DNA of 64,000 bases from Altererythrobacter sp. (lineage in GTDB: Bacteria > Pseudomonadota > Alphaproteobacteria > Sphingomonadales > Sphingomonadaceae). Made by a program: the position numbers and the translations under genes. The notes beneath the pieces are model-generated. The model had not been told where the DNA came from. It saw only the letters and a program-made list of their open reading frames with translations, and did not search any database. The stretch lies in NCBI GenBank assembly GCA_016793865.1, contig JAEULJ010000009.1:79081-143080 (forward strand), read 5' to 3'. Shown piece by piece: positions 17,628-25,830 of the stretch; position 1 is the stretch's first letter, and each line of letters starts with the position of its first letter.

Positions 17628-19139
17628 ATGCGCACCATCGACCATTTCATCGCCGGCGGGTCCGGCAGCATCGCTGGCGCGCGCGTGCACGAGGTCTGGA
17701 ATCCCTCGACCGGCGAGGTGCAGGCCAAAGTCGCTCTGGGTGACGCGGCGCTGCTCGAGCGTGCGGTGGCGGCGGCGAGGAAGGTCCAGCCCGAATGGGC
17801 CGCGACCAATCCGCAGAAGCGCGCGCGGATCATGTTCGCTTTCAAGGAGTTGGTCGAGAAGCACCGCGGCGATCTCGCCGAGCTGCTTGCGAGCGAACAC
17901 GGCAAGGTGGTCGACGACGCGCAGGGCGATATCCAGCGCGGGCTCGAGGTGATCGAATACGCCTGCGGCATCCCGCAGGTGCTGAAGGGCGAATACACGC
18001 TCGGCGCCGGACCGGGGATCGACGTCTATTCGACCCGCCAGCCGCTCGGCATCGGCGCGGGCATCACGCCGTTCAATTTCCCCGCGATGATCCCGATGTG
18101 GATGTTCGGCATGGCCATCGCGGCGGGCAACGCTTTCATCCTGAAGCCCAGCGAGCGCGATCCCAGTGTGCCGGTTCGCCTCGCCGAGCTGTTCCTCGAG
18201 GCCGGCGCGCCCGAGGGGCTGCTGCAGGTGGTGCATGGCGACAAGACGATGGTCGATGCGATCCTCGACCATCCCGACATCGCCGCGGTGAGCTTCGTCG
18301 GCAGTTCCGACATCGCGCATTACGTCTATCGCCGCGGCGTGGACGCCGGCAAGCGCGTGCAGGCGATGGGCGGGGCCAAGAACCACGGGATTGTGATGCC
18401 CGACGCCGATCTGGATCAGGTGGTGAACGACCTGGCCGGCGCGGCCTTCGGTTCGGCGGGCGAACGCTGCATGGCGCTGCCGGTTGTGGTGCCGGTGGGC
18501 GAAGACACCGCCGATCGTCTGCGCGAGAAGCTGATTCCCGCGATCAATGCGCTGCGGGTCGGCATCAGCACCGACCGCGAGGCGCATTACGGCCCCGTCG
18601 TCACTCCCGAGCACAAGGCGCGCGTCGAGCAATGGATCGACACCGCTGAGGCAGAAGGCGGCGAGATCGTGATCGACGGTCGCGGCTTCAGCCTGCAGGG
18701 TCACGAGAAGGGCTTCTTCATCGGCCCCACGCTGATCGACCGCGTGACCCCGCAGATGCAGAGCTACCGGGAGGAAATCTTCGGCCCTGTGCTTCAGATC
18801 GTGCGCGCGAAGGACTTCGAGGAGGCGGTGCGCCTGCCCAGCGAGCACCAATACGGCAACGGTGTCGCGATCTTCACTCGCAACGGCCATGCCGCGCGCG
18901 AATTTGCGAGCCGCGTCAACGTGGGCATGGTCGGCGTGAACGTGCCGATCCCGGTTCCGGTCGCCTATCACAGCTTCGGCGGCTGGAAGCGCAGCGCCTT
19001 CGGCGACACCAATCAATACGGCACCGAAGGGCTCAGGTTCTGGACCAAGGTGAAGACCGTCACCCAGCGCTGGCCCGATGGTATCGGTTCGGGGGCGAGC
19101 GACGGGTCGAATGCGTTCATCATCCCGACCATGGGATAA
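17628..19139 (+). CDS. mmsA: Methylmalonate-semialdehyde dehydrogenase (CoA-acylating)
   Basis: A 503-residue aldehyde dehydrogenase of the MMSDH subfamily. It oxidises methylmalonate semialdehyde from valine (or malonate semialdehyde) to propionyl-CoA or acetyl-CoA with CoA and NAD+. Visible features are Asn150 in GITPFNFPAMIP, the catalytic Cys281 in GSAGERCMALPV, and the MMSDH-type ending SFGGWKRSAFGDTNQYG. The start MRTIDHF has a strong Shine-Dalgarno AGGAGA ten bases ahead; a longer in-frame start exists but lacks conservation. Product propionyl-CoA would feed the prp operon at 35-41 kb and the carboxylase at 60-62 kb. The next gene is a LacI regulator, but it more likely belongs to the glucan locus. 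Confidence 0.94.
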   Translation: MRTIDHFIAGGSGSIAGARVHEVWNPSTGEVQAKVALGDAALLERAVAAARKVQPEWAATNPQKRARIMFAFKELVEKHRGDLAELLASEHGKVVDDAQGDIQRGLEVIEYACGIPQVLKGEYTLGAGPGIDVYSTRQPLGIGAGITPFNFPAMIPMWMFGMAIAAGNAFILKPSERDPSVPVRLAELFLEAGAPEGLLQVVHGDKTMVDAILDHPDIAAVSFVGSSDIAHYVYRRGVDAGKRVQAMGGAKNHGIVMPDADLDQVVNDLAGAAFGSAGERCMALPVVVPVGEDTADRLREKLIPAINALRVGISTDREAHYGPVVTPEHKARVEQWIDTAEAEGGEIVIDGRGFSLQGHEKGFFIGPTLIDRVTPQMQSYREEIFGPVLQIVRAKDFEEAVRLPSEHQYGNGVAIFTRNGHAAREFASRVNVGMVGVNVPIPVPVAYHSFGGWKRSAFGDTNQYGTEGLRFWTKVKTVTQRWPDGIGSGASDGSNAFIIPTMG

Positions 19140-19197
19140 CGCCGCGGCGATTTGCCCCGCGCGCCTTATCGGTTAGATGTGCGCGGGTGACGCGCGC

Positions 19198-20196
19198 ATG
19201 GTAACGATCAGGGAAGTCGCCAGGGTGGCCGGGGTTTCGGTCGCGACCGCGTCGCGGGCGCTGAACGGCCTCGCCAATGTCAATGTCGAGACACGCGGCC
19301 GGATCGAGGCCGCTGCCGCGCGGCTGGACTATGTGCCCCACAGCGGCGCGCGCAGCCTCACGCGGCGGCGTTCGGATACCATTGGCGTCATCCTGCCCGA
19401 CCTGTTCGGGGAGTTCTTTTCGGAAATCATCCGTGGCATCGACATGGTGGTCCACGACGCGGGCAAGATCCTGCTGCTCGGCAACATGCACGGCAGCCCC
19501 CAGGAAACGCAGCAGGCAATCCGGGCGATGCGTGGGCGGGTCGACGGGCTACTGGTCATGCCGCCAAACTCCGATGCCGCGACCCTGGGCCTCACCGGTG
19601 GCTGGCGGATACCGACGGTGCTGCTCAATGCCCGGCCATACGATGGTGGGCTACCGTTCGTCACGGTCGACAACTACGCCGGGGCACGGCTGGTGACCGA
19701 GCATCTGGTGGCCAGGGGCGCCACGCGGATCGTCCATGTCGCGGGTCCGCAGGACAACAATGATGCGCGCGAGCGCGAACGCGGCTTTCGCGATGTGGTG
19801 CGTGAGGCGTTGGGCGACACGACGCCGCTGGTCGTTCCCGGCGATTTCCGTGATGGCGCGGGCCGCAGCGCGGCGCGAAGCTTGCTTGCCCGACAGAGCG
19901 TCTTCGACGCCGTGTTTTCCGCAAACGATCTCATGGCGGTCGAACTCATGGCTGAGTTGCGCGATGCCGGGATCGTGTTGGGCAGCCAGGTCCTCGTGGC
20001 CGGCTTCGACGATATTCCCTTGGCCCGCTACGTGACGCCGCAGCTCACTACCGTACATTCCGACATCACGCGTGTGGGTATCGACGGGGCGCGTCTCCTG
20101 CTGCGCATCCTCGATGGCGAAGATCCGGGGGAGGGGGGGAGGCTGGTGATCGCGCCGACCCTGGCGGTGCGCGGATCGACCGGTCCGGCTGAATGA
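19198..20196 (+). CDS. LacI/GalR family transcriptional regulator
   Basis: A 332-residue regulator. The N-terminal helix-turn-helix is textbook LacI (TIREVARVAGVSVATASRALNG), followed by the hinge helix with SLTRRRSDTIGVILPD and a periplasmic-binding-protein-like sugar domain (DVVREAL, VFSANDLMAVELMAEL, VAGFDDIPLARYVTPQLTTV). It is the first gene of the glucan locus and its stop overlaps the start of the EEP gene (ATGA). It probably represses the divergent TonB receptor and GH3 genes through the palindrome at 25726-25739, released by a glucan oligosaccharide or glucose. The target is inference, the family is certain. The start MVTIREV was chosen as the usual LacI N-terminus. Confidence 0.92.
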   Translation: MVTIREVARVAGVSVATASRALNGLANVNVETRGRIEAAAARLDYVPHSGARSLTRRRSDTIGVILPDLFGEFFSEIIRGIDMVVHDAGKILLLGNMHGSPQETQQAIRAMRGRVDGLLVMPPNSDAATLGLTGGWRIPTVLLNARPYDGGLPFVTVDNYAGARLVTEHLVARGATRIVHVAGPQDNNDARERERGFRDVVREALGDTTPLVVPGDFRDGAGRSAARSLLARQSVFDAVFSANDLMAVELMAELRDAGIVLGSQVLVAGFDDIPLARYVTPQLTTVHSDITRVGIDGARLLLRILDGEDPGEGGRLVIAPTLAVRGSTGPAE

Positions 20197-21137
20197 TGAT
20201 GGGGCGGGGGGCCACGCGCGCCTCCCGTGCCCTGGTTGCTATCGTGTCGTTGTTTCTGGCTGCGGCCTGCGCGAAGGCCGCGGCGGATGGGATCGGCCCC
20301 GCTCCGCGGCAGGAGCGCCTGCGCGCCATGACCTATAATATCCGCCTCGACCTTGCGTCCGACGGAACCAATGCCTGGCCGCACCGCCGGGAGCGGGTCG
20401 CTGCGCTCATCGCCTCCCAGGCCCCGGACGTGCTGGGCCTGCAAGAGGTGCTGGCGCACCAGAAGCGCGATCTGGAAGCCGCCTTGCCTGCTTATTCCTT
20501 CGCTGGAGTGGGACGGGACGACGGCGCGGTGGCAGGTGAGTTCTCGCCCGTGGCGTGGCGGCGCGACCGCTTCGTTCCGGCAGGTAGCGGCACGTTCTGG
20601 CTATCTTCGACCCCGTCGCGGCCGGGCAAGGGATGGGACGCAGCCTATCCGCGGATCGCGACCTGGGTGCTGCTGCGCGATCGCGACAGCGGGCGGATGT
20701 TGCGGGTGGTCAGCACCCATTTCGATAACGTGGGAGCCCAGGCGCGCGAACGCAGCGCCGAACTCGTCGCCCGTTGGAGCAAACCCTTGGTCCGGGCGGG
20801 CGAGGCGGCAATCGTGCTGGGCGATTTCAATTCCGGGCCCGGCAGCTCGCCGATCGTGCTTCTGGCAGACGAGGCCCGTAGCGGGCTACGCATGGCGCGG
20901 GACGTCAGCCAAAGTGCGCCAGAGGGGCCCACAGCCACCTACAACGGGTTCCGCAACGAGACCGCCGACGAGCCGCCGATCGATCACGTCTTCGTCTCGC
21001 CTGATCTGTCGGTGCTGCGCCATGTGGTCGTCTCCCCGGTCGGGGGCGGGCCACCGCCCTCGGACCATTATCCGGTGGTCGTCGATCTGGCCTTCGGGGC
21101 GGCTATTGCGAGGGATTTGCCAGCCAGCCGCCGGTAA
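20193..21137 (+). CDS. Exported endonuclease/exonuclease/phosphatase (EEP) family hydrolase
   Basis: A 314-residue protein with an N-terminal hydrophobic signal (VAIVSLFLAAACAKA), possibly a lipoprotein. The EEP fold motifs are all present in order: MTYNIRLD, VLGLQEVLAHQ, VVSTHFDN, IVLGDFNSGPG, DHVFVS and the final SDHYPVVV, so the metal-dependent active site looks complete. Family members cleave phosphodiester or phosphomonoester bonds in DNA, lipids or small molecules. It begins inside the LacI stop codon and converges with the glucanase gene (35-bp overlap of coding ends). An exported EEP in a sugar locus suggests a phosphate-bearing glycan or lipid substrate, but that is inference. Confidence 0.88.
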   Translation: MMMGRGATRASRALVAIVSLFLAAACAKAAADGIGPAPRQERLRAMTYNIRLDLASDGTNAWPHRRERVAALIASQAPDVLGLQEVLAHQKRDLEAALPAYSFAGVGRDDGAVAGEFSPVAWRRDRFVPAGSGTFWLSSTPSRPGKGWDAAYPRIATWVLLRDRDSGRMLRVVSTHFDNVGAQARERSAELVARWSKPLVRAGEAAIVLGDFNSGPGSSPIVLLADEARSGLRMARDVSQSAPEGPTATYNGFRNETADEPPIDHVFVSPDLSVLRHVVVSPVGGGPPPSDHYPVVVDLAFGAAIARDLPASRR

Positions 21138-22593
21138 AGCCGAGCCGTTCGAGTCCCCGGCGGATGTGGGGGTTCCGGCGCATGACGTGCCACACCAATC
21201 CGCTGCGATGGTTCTCCATCATCGCCAGGATCGGCCCCTGGTCTATGCCGAGGTGGTCGCGGGCGAACCAGCCTAGCCGCGCATCGACGGTCCCCTCGCT
21301 GCTGCCGGCATCGGCGAATGTGTAGCTGGGGTTGAAGGCGTCCTTGAAGCCATAGTTGGTATAAAGCCGGTCTCCGTAAGCGCTTCGCATGGCGATCAGC
21401 GCGGGTATCGTTACCTCGGGTGCGAAGGGGACCGAGCCTCCGGCGGCGGTGGGAACGATCGTGCCGTCATCAACTATGCGTTCGCCGCTGACACCGCGCG
21501 CGGCATAGCCCATGAAGCTGCGCGCTCGACCATTCACCGTCCGGCCCTCGGCGGCGCCCCCCGGCCCGTCGGAAGCGGTCCAGCCCCAGCGATCGGAGGA
21601 ATAGCCGAGCCAACGGTTGGGATTGTCCATGCCATAGGCCCGCTGGCTCAAGGTGGCGCGGCGACTGTTCTCGAAATAGTCGATGCCCTTCTCGCGCATG
21701 AAGGCGTCCTGGATGCCGCGAAAATCGACCCAGACATGGCTGTACTGGTGTCCGAACAGGGGTTCGAACTGGAGATGTTCGTAGCCGTAGAAGCTGCCCC
21801 AGTTCTTCTGGAGGTTGGCTGCCCAGCCGGTATCCCACGCATCCTTGCCCACGGGATGGGTGGGCGATCCGGCGGCCAGGATATAGACCAGCATGGCCTC
21901 GTTATAGCCCACCCAGTCGTGGGGCTCGCACTGCCCGTTCGCGGCCCCTTCCGGCTTCCAGCCCATGGAGATCGCCTTGGCGCTGCCGCCATTGCCCGAA
22001 GGCCGGTTACAGTTCTCGCGCTGCGCGAAGGTCCAGTCCACCCGGCGGTAGATCTTCTCCGCGAGATCGCGGATTTCCGCTTCGACCGGGTCGGCGCGGT
22101 CGAAATAGCTCTGCGCGAACAGCACACCGCCCAGCAGGAGCGTGGTATCGACGGTGGAAAGCTCGACCTGCCGGAACCGGGTGCCGTCGTCGTTCTTGAG
22201 GAAATGATAGAAGAAGCCCTTGTAGCCGGAAGCGCCCGCGGGCTGCGGCCCTTGCGGGGCGCTCCAGTAAAAGCGCAGACAATCCCGGGTGCGCGCTGCC
22301 GCATCGGCACGGGATACATAGCCGCGTTCAGCGCCGATGCCGTATGCGGTGAGCGCGAACCCCGTCGCCGCGATGGAGGAGAACGGGTTCGACGGCCAGC
22401 GATCGGGGGCGAGGCAGCGCCGGGTGTCGGTCGTTTCCCAGAAATAGCGGAAGGTGCGGCGCGAGACATCGTCGGAGAAGGCGGCCACCTCGCCGGCTGA
22501 AGGGTGCGCCTGCGCGCTGGCTGTGCGAGGAACGCCCGACAGCGGCGCGCAAGTTGCCGTGAGATACGTCAACAGCGCGGCCTGCGCCATCAT
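21103..22593 (-). CDS. GH144-like exported glycoside hydrolase (glucoamylase-like domain), probable beta-1,2-glucanase
   Basis: About 496 residues with an N-terminal signal region. The sequence matches the glucoamylase-like family (PF10091/GH144): SRRTFRYFWETTD at the start, FYWSAPQGPQ, FYHFLKNDDGTRF, CEPHDWVGYNEAMLVYILAAGSPTHPV, PLFGHQYSHVWVDFRGIQDAF, NPSYTFADAGSSEGT and LGIDQGPILAMMENHRSG. Characterised GH144 enzymes are endo-beta-1,2-glucanases that cut linear beta-1,2-glucan to sophorooligosaccharides. It lies 47 bp downstream of a TonB receptor gene, beside a GH3 beta-glucosidase, which fits import and final breakdown of short glucans. The start is one of two adjacent Met codons. Substrate is inferred from family and context. 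Confidence 0.82.
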   Translation of the reverse strand: MMAQAALLTYLTATCAPLSGVPRTASAQAHPSAGEVAAFSDDVSRRTFRYFWETTDTRRCLAPDRWPSNPFSSIAATGFALTAYGIGAERGYVSRADAAARTRDCLRFYWSAPQGPQPAGASGYKGFFYHFLKNDDGTRFRQVELSTVDTTLLLGGVLFAQSYFDRADPVEAEIRDLAEKIYRRVDWTFAQRENCNRPSGNGGSAKAISMGWKPEGAANGQCEPHDWVGYNEAMLVYILAAGSPTHPVGKDAWDTGWAANLQKNWGSFYGYEHLQFEPLFGHQYSHVWVDFRGIQDAFMREKGIDYFENSRRATLSQRAYGMDNPNRWLGYSSDRWGWTASDGPGGAAEGRTVNGRARSFMGYAARGVSGERIVDDGTIVPTAAGGSVPFAPEVTIPALIAMRSAYGDRLYTNYGFKDAFNPSYTFADAGSSEGTVDARLGWFARDHLGIDQGPILAMMENHRSGLVWHVMRRNPHIRRGLERLGFTGGWLANPSQ

Positions 22594-22640
22594 CGATGGC
22601 CGACCGCGGGTGCATGCCCCGCCGCGATCGGCCGGTCGCT

Positions 22641-25616
22641 TCAGAACTTGTACCCCACGCGGAACTGTATTCGGCGCGGCAGGGTGAGGATGCTGTTGGC
22701 GTTGTAGCGTTGGGTAATCTGGTTGAATGCTCCGTTTGCCGGATCCAAGGGATCGGTGCCGCTGAAGAAGCCGTCGAATCCCGAATAATTCTTGTTGTTG
22801 AAGGCATTGAGCAGATCGACTGCGAACTCGACTTGGTGATCCCCGCCCAGTTTCAGGAACTTCGCGAGAGTCAGGTTCACCTCGCAGAACTGGAACACGC
22901 CGCCGATGCAGGTTTTTTGCGGATAGGCCGAGCTTTGGCGAAGCTGGCCGTTGCCGAAGCCGAGCGTGGCGTCGGTCACCTGATAGGCACGCCCGCTTCC
23001 GAAGGTGGACAATGTTGAGAACCGGAAGTCCCACGGCAGGTCGACGATGCCGGAGATCACGACCCGGTGACGCTCGTCACCCGTCCGCGGCCGCCAGCCA
23101 TAGGAATCCGGCACCGTGCCATCGAGGCTGAACAGGTCGTTGCCGTTCTGCTCGCCCTTCGACAGCGTATAGGCGAGGTTGACGCCCCAGCCGGACGCCT
23201 TCGTGTAGTTCTTGTCGAGCGTGACATAGAGCGCCTTGTAGCGGGTATCGAGCCCGTCATACCCGATCAGCACATTGGCATATCCGAATGGAACGACCGG
23301 TGCGGTGTTGCAGCAATTGCCGAGCCCGTTGTTGTTGCGGGTGGCGAACAGGTGGGTGTAGCCGTTGCGGCCGCGTTGGTATGAGCCGGTGATCGAAGCT
23401 TCCCATCCGGCGCCGAAGCGCTGGCGGACGCCCAGGCTGAACTGATCGTTGACCGGTGGTTTGGCATTCTCCGGCACCGCGAACAATTCGGGGAGGCCCG
23501 AGGTGGAAGTGTTGCGGAGCTGGATCAGGCCGTCGCGCGTAAGATAGGCGGGGCTCCACGCCACGGTGGGAAGGCCATTGCGCGGGCTTCCGTCGACCGA
23601 AAAGCGAAACACGCCCACCGGATTGCGCAGCCGCGCGATCTCGTCGACGGTGTTGCTGAAGGTATTGCGATCGTAATAGCGGCCGGCACCACCGAATATG
23701 ATCGTGGTGCCATTGCCGAACACGTCGAAGGAGAAGCCCAGCCGCGGGGCGAATGCGCCGGCGAAGGGTTTACGCTCGGTCCCGTCGGTGATGTAGTTCT
23801 CGGGATTGAAGTAGAAGGTGGACGGCAATGCGCGCAACGCGGCCGCCGCCGAAGCAGGCGTCACATATTTGTTGTTGAAGCCGTTTGTCTCGTAGTCCCA
23901 GCGCAGGCCGAGGTTGATCTCGAGCCGGTCTGTCACCTTCCAGTCGTCCTGAATGTACAGGCCATAGGATGTGTTGGATGCGTTGATGAGCGAATTGCCC
24001 AGGCCAAGACGCGCCTCGGAAGGGAAGGCATAACTGAGATTGTTCTGCGGTTCGCGCACGAAGGTGTAGCGCGGCTGGAGGAAGGCCCGGTTGTCGAAGC
24101 TGATGTCGTTGATTTCGACCCTGGCGCCCAGCTTGATGGTGTGGCTGTCGAGCGCGGTCCAGGTGAAGTCGTTGCGCAGCGTATAGGTCTGCTGCTGTTC
24201 GCGCCTGGTCGAATCCTTGCCGCCGAAGGTCAGCACTCCGATGTACTGGTATTGCGGAAGGTCCGGATTTATCGAAGTCGGGTTGAACACATAGTCAACC
24301 AGGCTCGCGCCGAATTCGTTGACGAAGCTGTCGCCGTTGTAAGTCCACTTGAACAGCGCCGAATCCACTTTGTTGCGCTTGTTCTCCGCCACCTCGAAGG
24401 AATTCTCGCCGCCGAAGTTCTGGATGTCGGATTCCTGGCGCCGGTTGACCGAGAGATCGAATATCTGGCGGTCGTCGGGTGTGAGGGTGAGCTTTCCGAA
24501 GTAGAAGTCGCTGCGGAATGGGCTCACGAAGGCGCCTTCGAACTCGGAGATGCGGCGGCCCGACCTGGCCTCGAACTCGGCGCGCGCTTGCGGTGTGCTG
24601 CCGGCGGTGACATTGAAGGCGCGGTTCTGGTCATTGCCCTCGTACGCCAGGAAGAAGAACAGCTTGTCCTTTATGATCGGCCCGCCCAGGGCCGCGCCAT
24701 ACTGCTTGCGCTCGAAAGGTGGCTTGGGGAGGTTGCCACGCCGGTTGATGGCATCGATCTCGGACAGTCCGCGATCGGTGTACTGGCCGAAGACCTCGCC
24801 GTGGAATTCGTTGGTGCCGGATTTGGTGATGGCGGTGATGATCGCGGAGCCTGCCTGTTCGTACTCCGCCTTGTAATTCTGGGTGAGGACGCGGAACTCC
24901 TGTACCGCGAGTTGTCCGAAGGGGTTCCCGCGGCTGTCCTGCTGACCAGCCACGCCGCCTTCGCGCAGCTTGTTCTTGAGGCTCACACCGTCGATGAAGA
25001 CATTGACCTGGCTGCGTGTCGCCGCGCCCGACTGGATGCCCTTGTTGGATTCACTGTCGAGATAGACCACGCCGGGCGCGAGCGCGGCGAAGGAGAGGAA
25101 GTTGCGGTCGGTCTGGGGTAGGTTCTCGATCTGCGCCAAGGTAACGTTCGCCCCGACCTCACCCCCTTCGAGCGAGCGCAAGCGCGCGCCGGTGACCACG
25201 ATTTCGTTCGCATCGTTGACCGCACCCGCCACCGAGGCATCGGCGATTCCTGCTTCGGAAAGGTCGAAATTGAGCTGGGCGTTCTGGGACACAAGCAGGG
25301 TGAAGGGTTCGGTCTGCCGGACGCCGCCCTCGGTCGTCAGTTCGAGGCGATAAACGCCCGGACGTAGCGCCGCGAAGACATAGCTGCCATCTGGGCCCAC
25401 GCTCGTGGTGCGGCGGAAGCCGGTGCCCTGATCGACAGCACTAACCTGAGTAACCGCACTTTCAGCCGTGACCCTGCCGCGCAGAGAGGCGGTCGATTCC
25501 TGCGCCTGGAGGGGGGCCGCTGCGCCGAGGGCCAGCGCACTTCCAGCAGCACCCATAACCAGCGCCGCGGCGAGGCGACGGGAAAACGGAGAGCGGCTGC
25601 AGAGCTTGGAATTCAT
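22641..25616 (-). CDS. TonB-dependent receptor, Oar-like, probable glycan importer
   Basis: A 991-residue outer-membrane receptor. It has a signal peptide, then a carboxypeptidase-regulatory-like (beta-sandwich) domain (about 35-125) of the kind seen in Oar-like receptors, the TonB-box region, a plug with TLAQIENLPQTDRNFLSFAALAPGVVYLDSES, and a beta-barrel ending in the aromatic-terminated RIQFRVGYKF. The start MNSKLCSRSP has a good ribosome site (GGGAGGAAAG). A longer reading frame upstream is not signal-like. The neighbours (GH144-like, GH3, LacI regulator) point to import of glucan oligosaccharides across the outer membrane. Expression is probably repressed by the LacI protein through the site about 110 bp upstream. 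Confidence 0.9.
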   Translation of the reverse strand: MNSKLCSRSPFSRRLAAALVMGAAGSALALGAAAPLQAQESTASLRGRVTAESAVTQVSAVDQGTGFRRTTSVGPDGSYVFAALRPGVYRLELTTEGGVRQTEPFTLLVSQNAQLNFDLSEAGIADASVAGAVNDANEIVVTGARLRSLEGGEVGANVTLAQIENLPQTDRNFLSFAALAPGVVYLDSESNKGIQSGAATRSQVNVFIDGVSLKNKLREGGVAGQQDSRGNPFGQLAVQEFRVLTQNYKAEYEQAGSAIITAITKSGTNEFHGEVFGQYTDRGLSEIDAINRRGNLPKPPFERKQYGAALGGPIIKDKLFFFLAYEGNDQNRAFNVTAGSTPQARAEFEARSGRRISEFEGAFVSPFRSDFYFGKLTLTPDDRQIFDLSVNRRQESDIQNFGGENSFEVAENKRNKVDSALFKWTYNGDSFVNEFGASLVDYVFNPTSINPDLPQYQYIGVLTFGGKDSTRREQQQTYTLRNDFTWTALDSHTIKLGARVEINDISFDNRAFLQPRYTFVREPQNNLSYAFPSEARLGLGNSLINASNTSYGLYIQDDWKVTDRLEINLGLRWDYETNGFNNKYVTPASAAAALRALPSTFYFNPENYITDGTERKPFAGAFAPRLGFSFDVFGNGTTIIFGGAGRYYDRNTFSNTVDEIARLRNPVGVFRFSVDGSPRNGLPTVAWSPAYLTRDGLIQLRNTSTSGLPELFAVPENAKPPVNDQFSLGVRQRFGAGWEASITGSYQRGRNGYTHLFATRNNNGLGNCCNTAPVVPFGYANVLIGYDGLDTRYKALYVTLDKNYTKASGWGVNLAYTLSKGEQNGNDLFSLDGTVPDSYGWRPRTGDERHRVVISGIVDLPWDFRFSTLSTFGSGRAYQVTDATLGFGNGQLRQSSAYPQKTCIGGVFQFCEVNLTLAKFLKLGGDHQVEFAVDLLNAFNNKNYSGFDGFFSGTDPLDPANGAFNQITQRYNANSILTLPRRIQFRVGYKF

Positions 25617-25725
25617 CGATCTTTCCTCCCACAAGTCCGGTGGTCGATCGATCGCCCGTTTCCGATCTGCCCGTAGCAGTCCGGATCGTGCGCGCTCGCC
25701 CCGAATCAATTTTCGCTGACTTGAT

Positions 25726-25739
25726 TGTAACCGGTTTCA
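25726..25739. promoter_or_regulatory. Candidate LacI-family operator in the receptor/GH3 intergenic region
   Basis: The 14-bp near-palindrome TGTAACCGGTTTCA with a central CG is the typical form of a LacI-family operator. The half-sites TGTAACC and TGAAACC differ at one position. It lies between the divergent TonB-receptor (start 25616) and GH3 (start 25831) genes and is well placed to control both. Confidence 0.75.
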
Positions 25740-25830
25740 TAACCATTGTATAGTCGCCGCCTGACCGTGATTCAGGCAGGCCGGTGCCAGCGCGAACCAC
25801 AGTGCGCGCGGTAAGAGATGGGAGAAGGAA

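Noticed and set aside
22594-23034. N-terminal extension of the GH144-like protein by 147 codons
   Set aside because: The extension runs through the 3' end of the TonB receptor gene; the Met codon at 22593 is followed by a signal-like sequence.
24141-25121. A 326-codon plus-strand frame over the TonB receptor
   Set aside because: The receptor is complete on the minus strand; the plus-strand product has no known domain.
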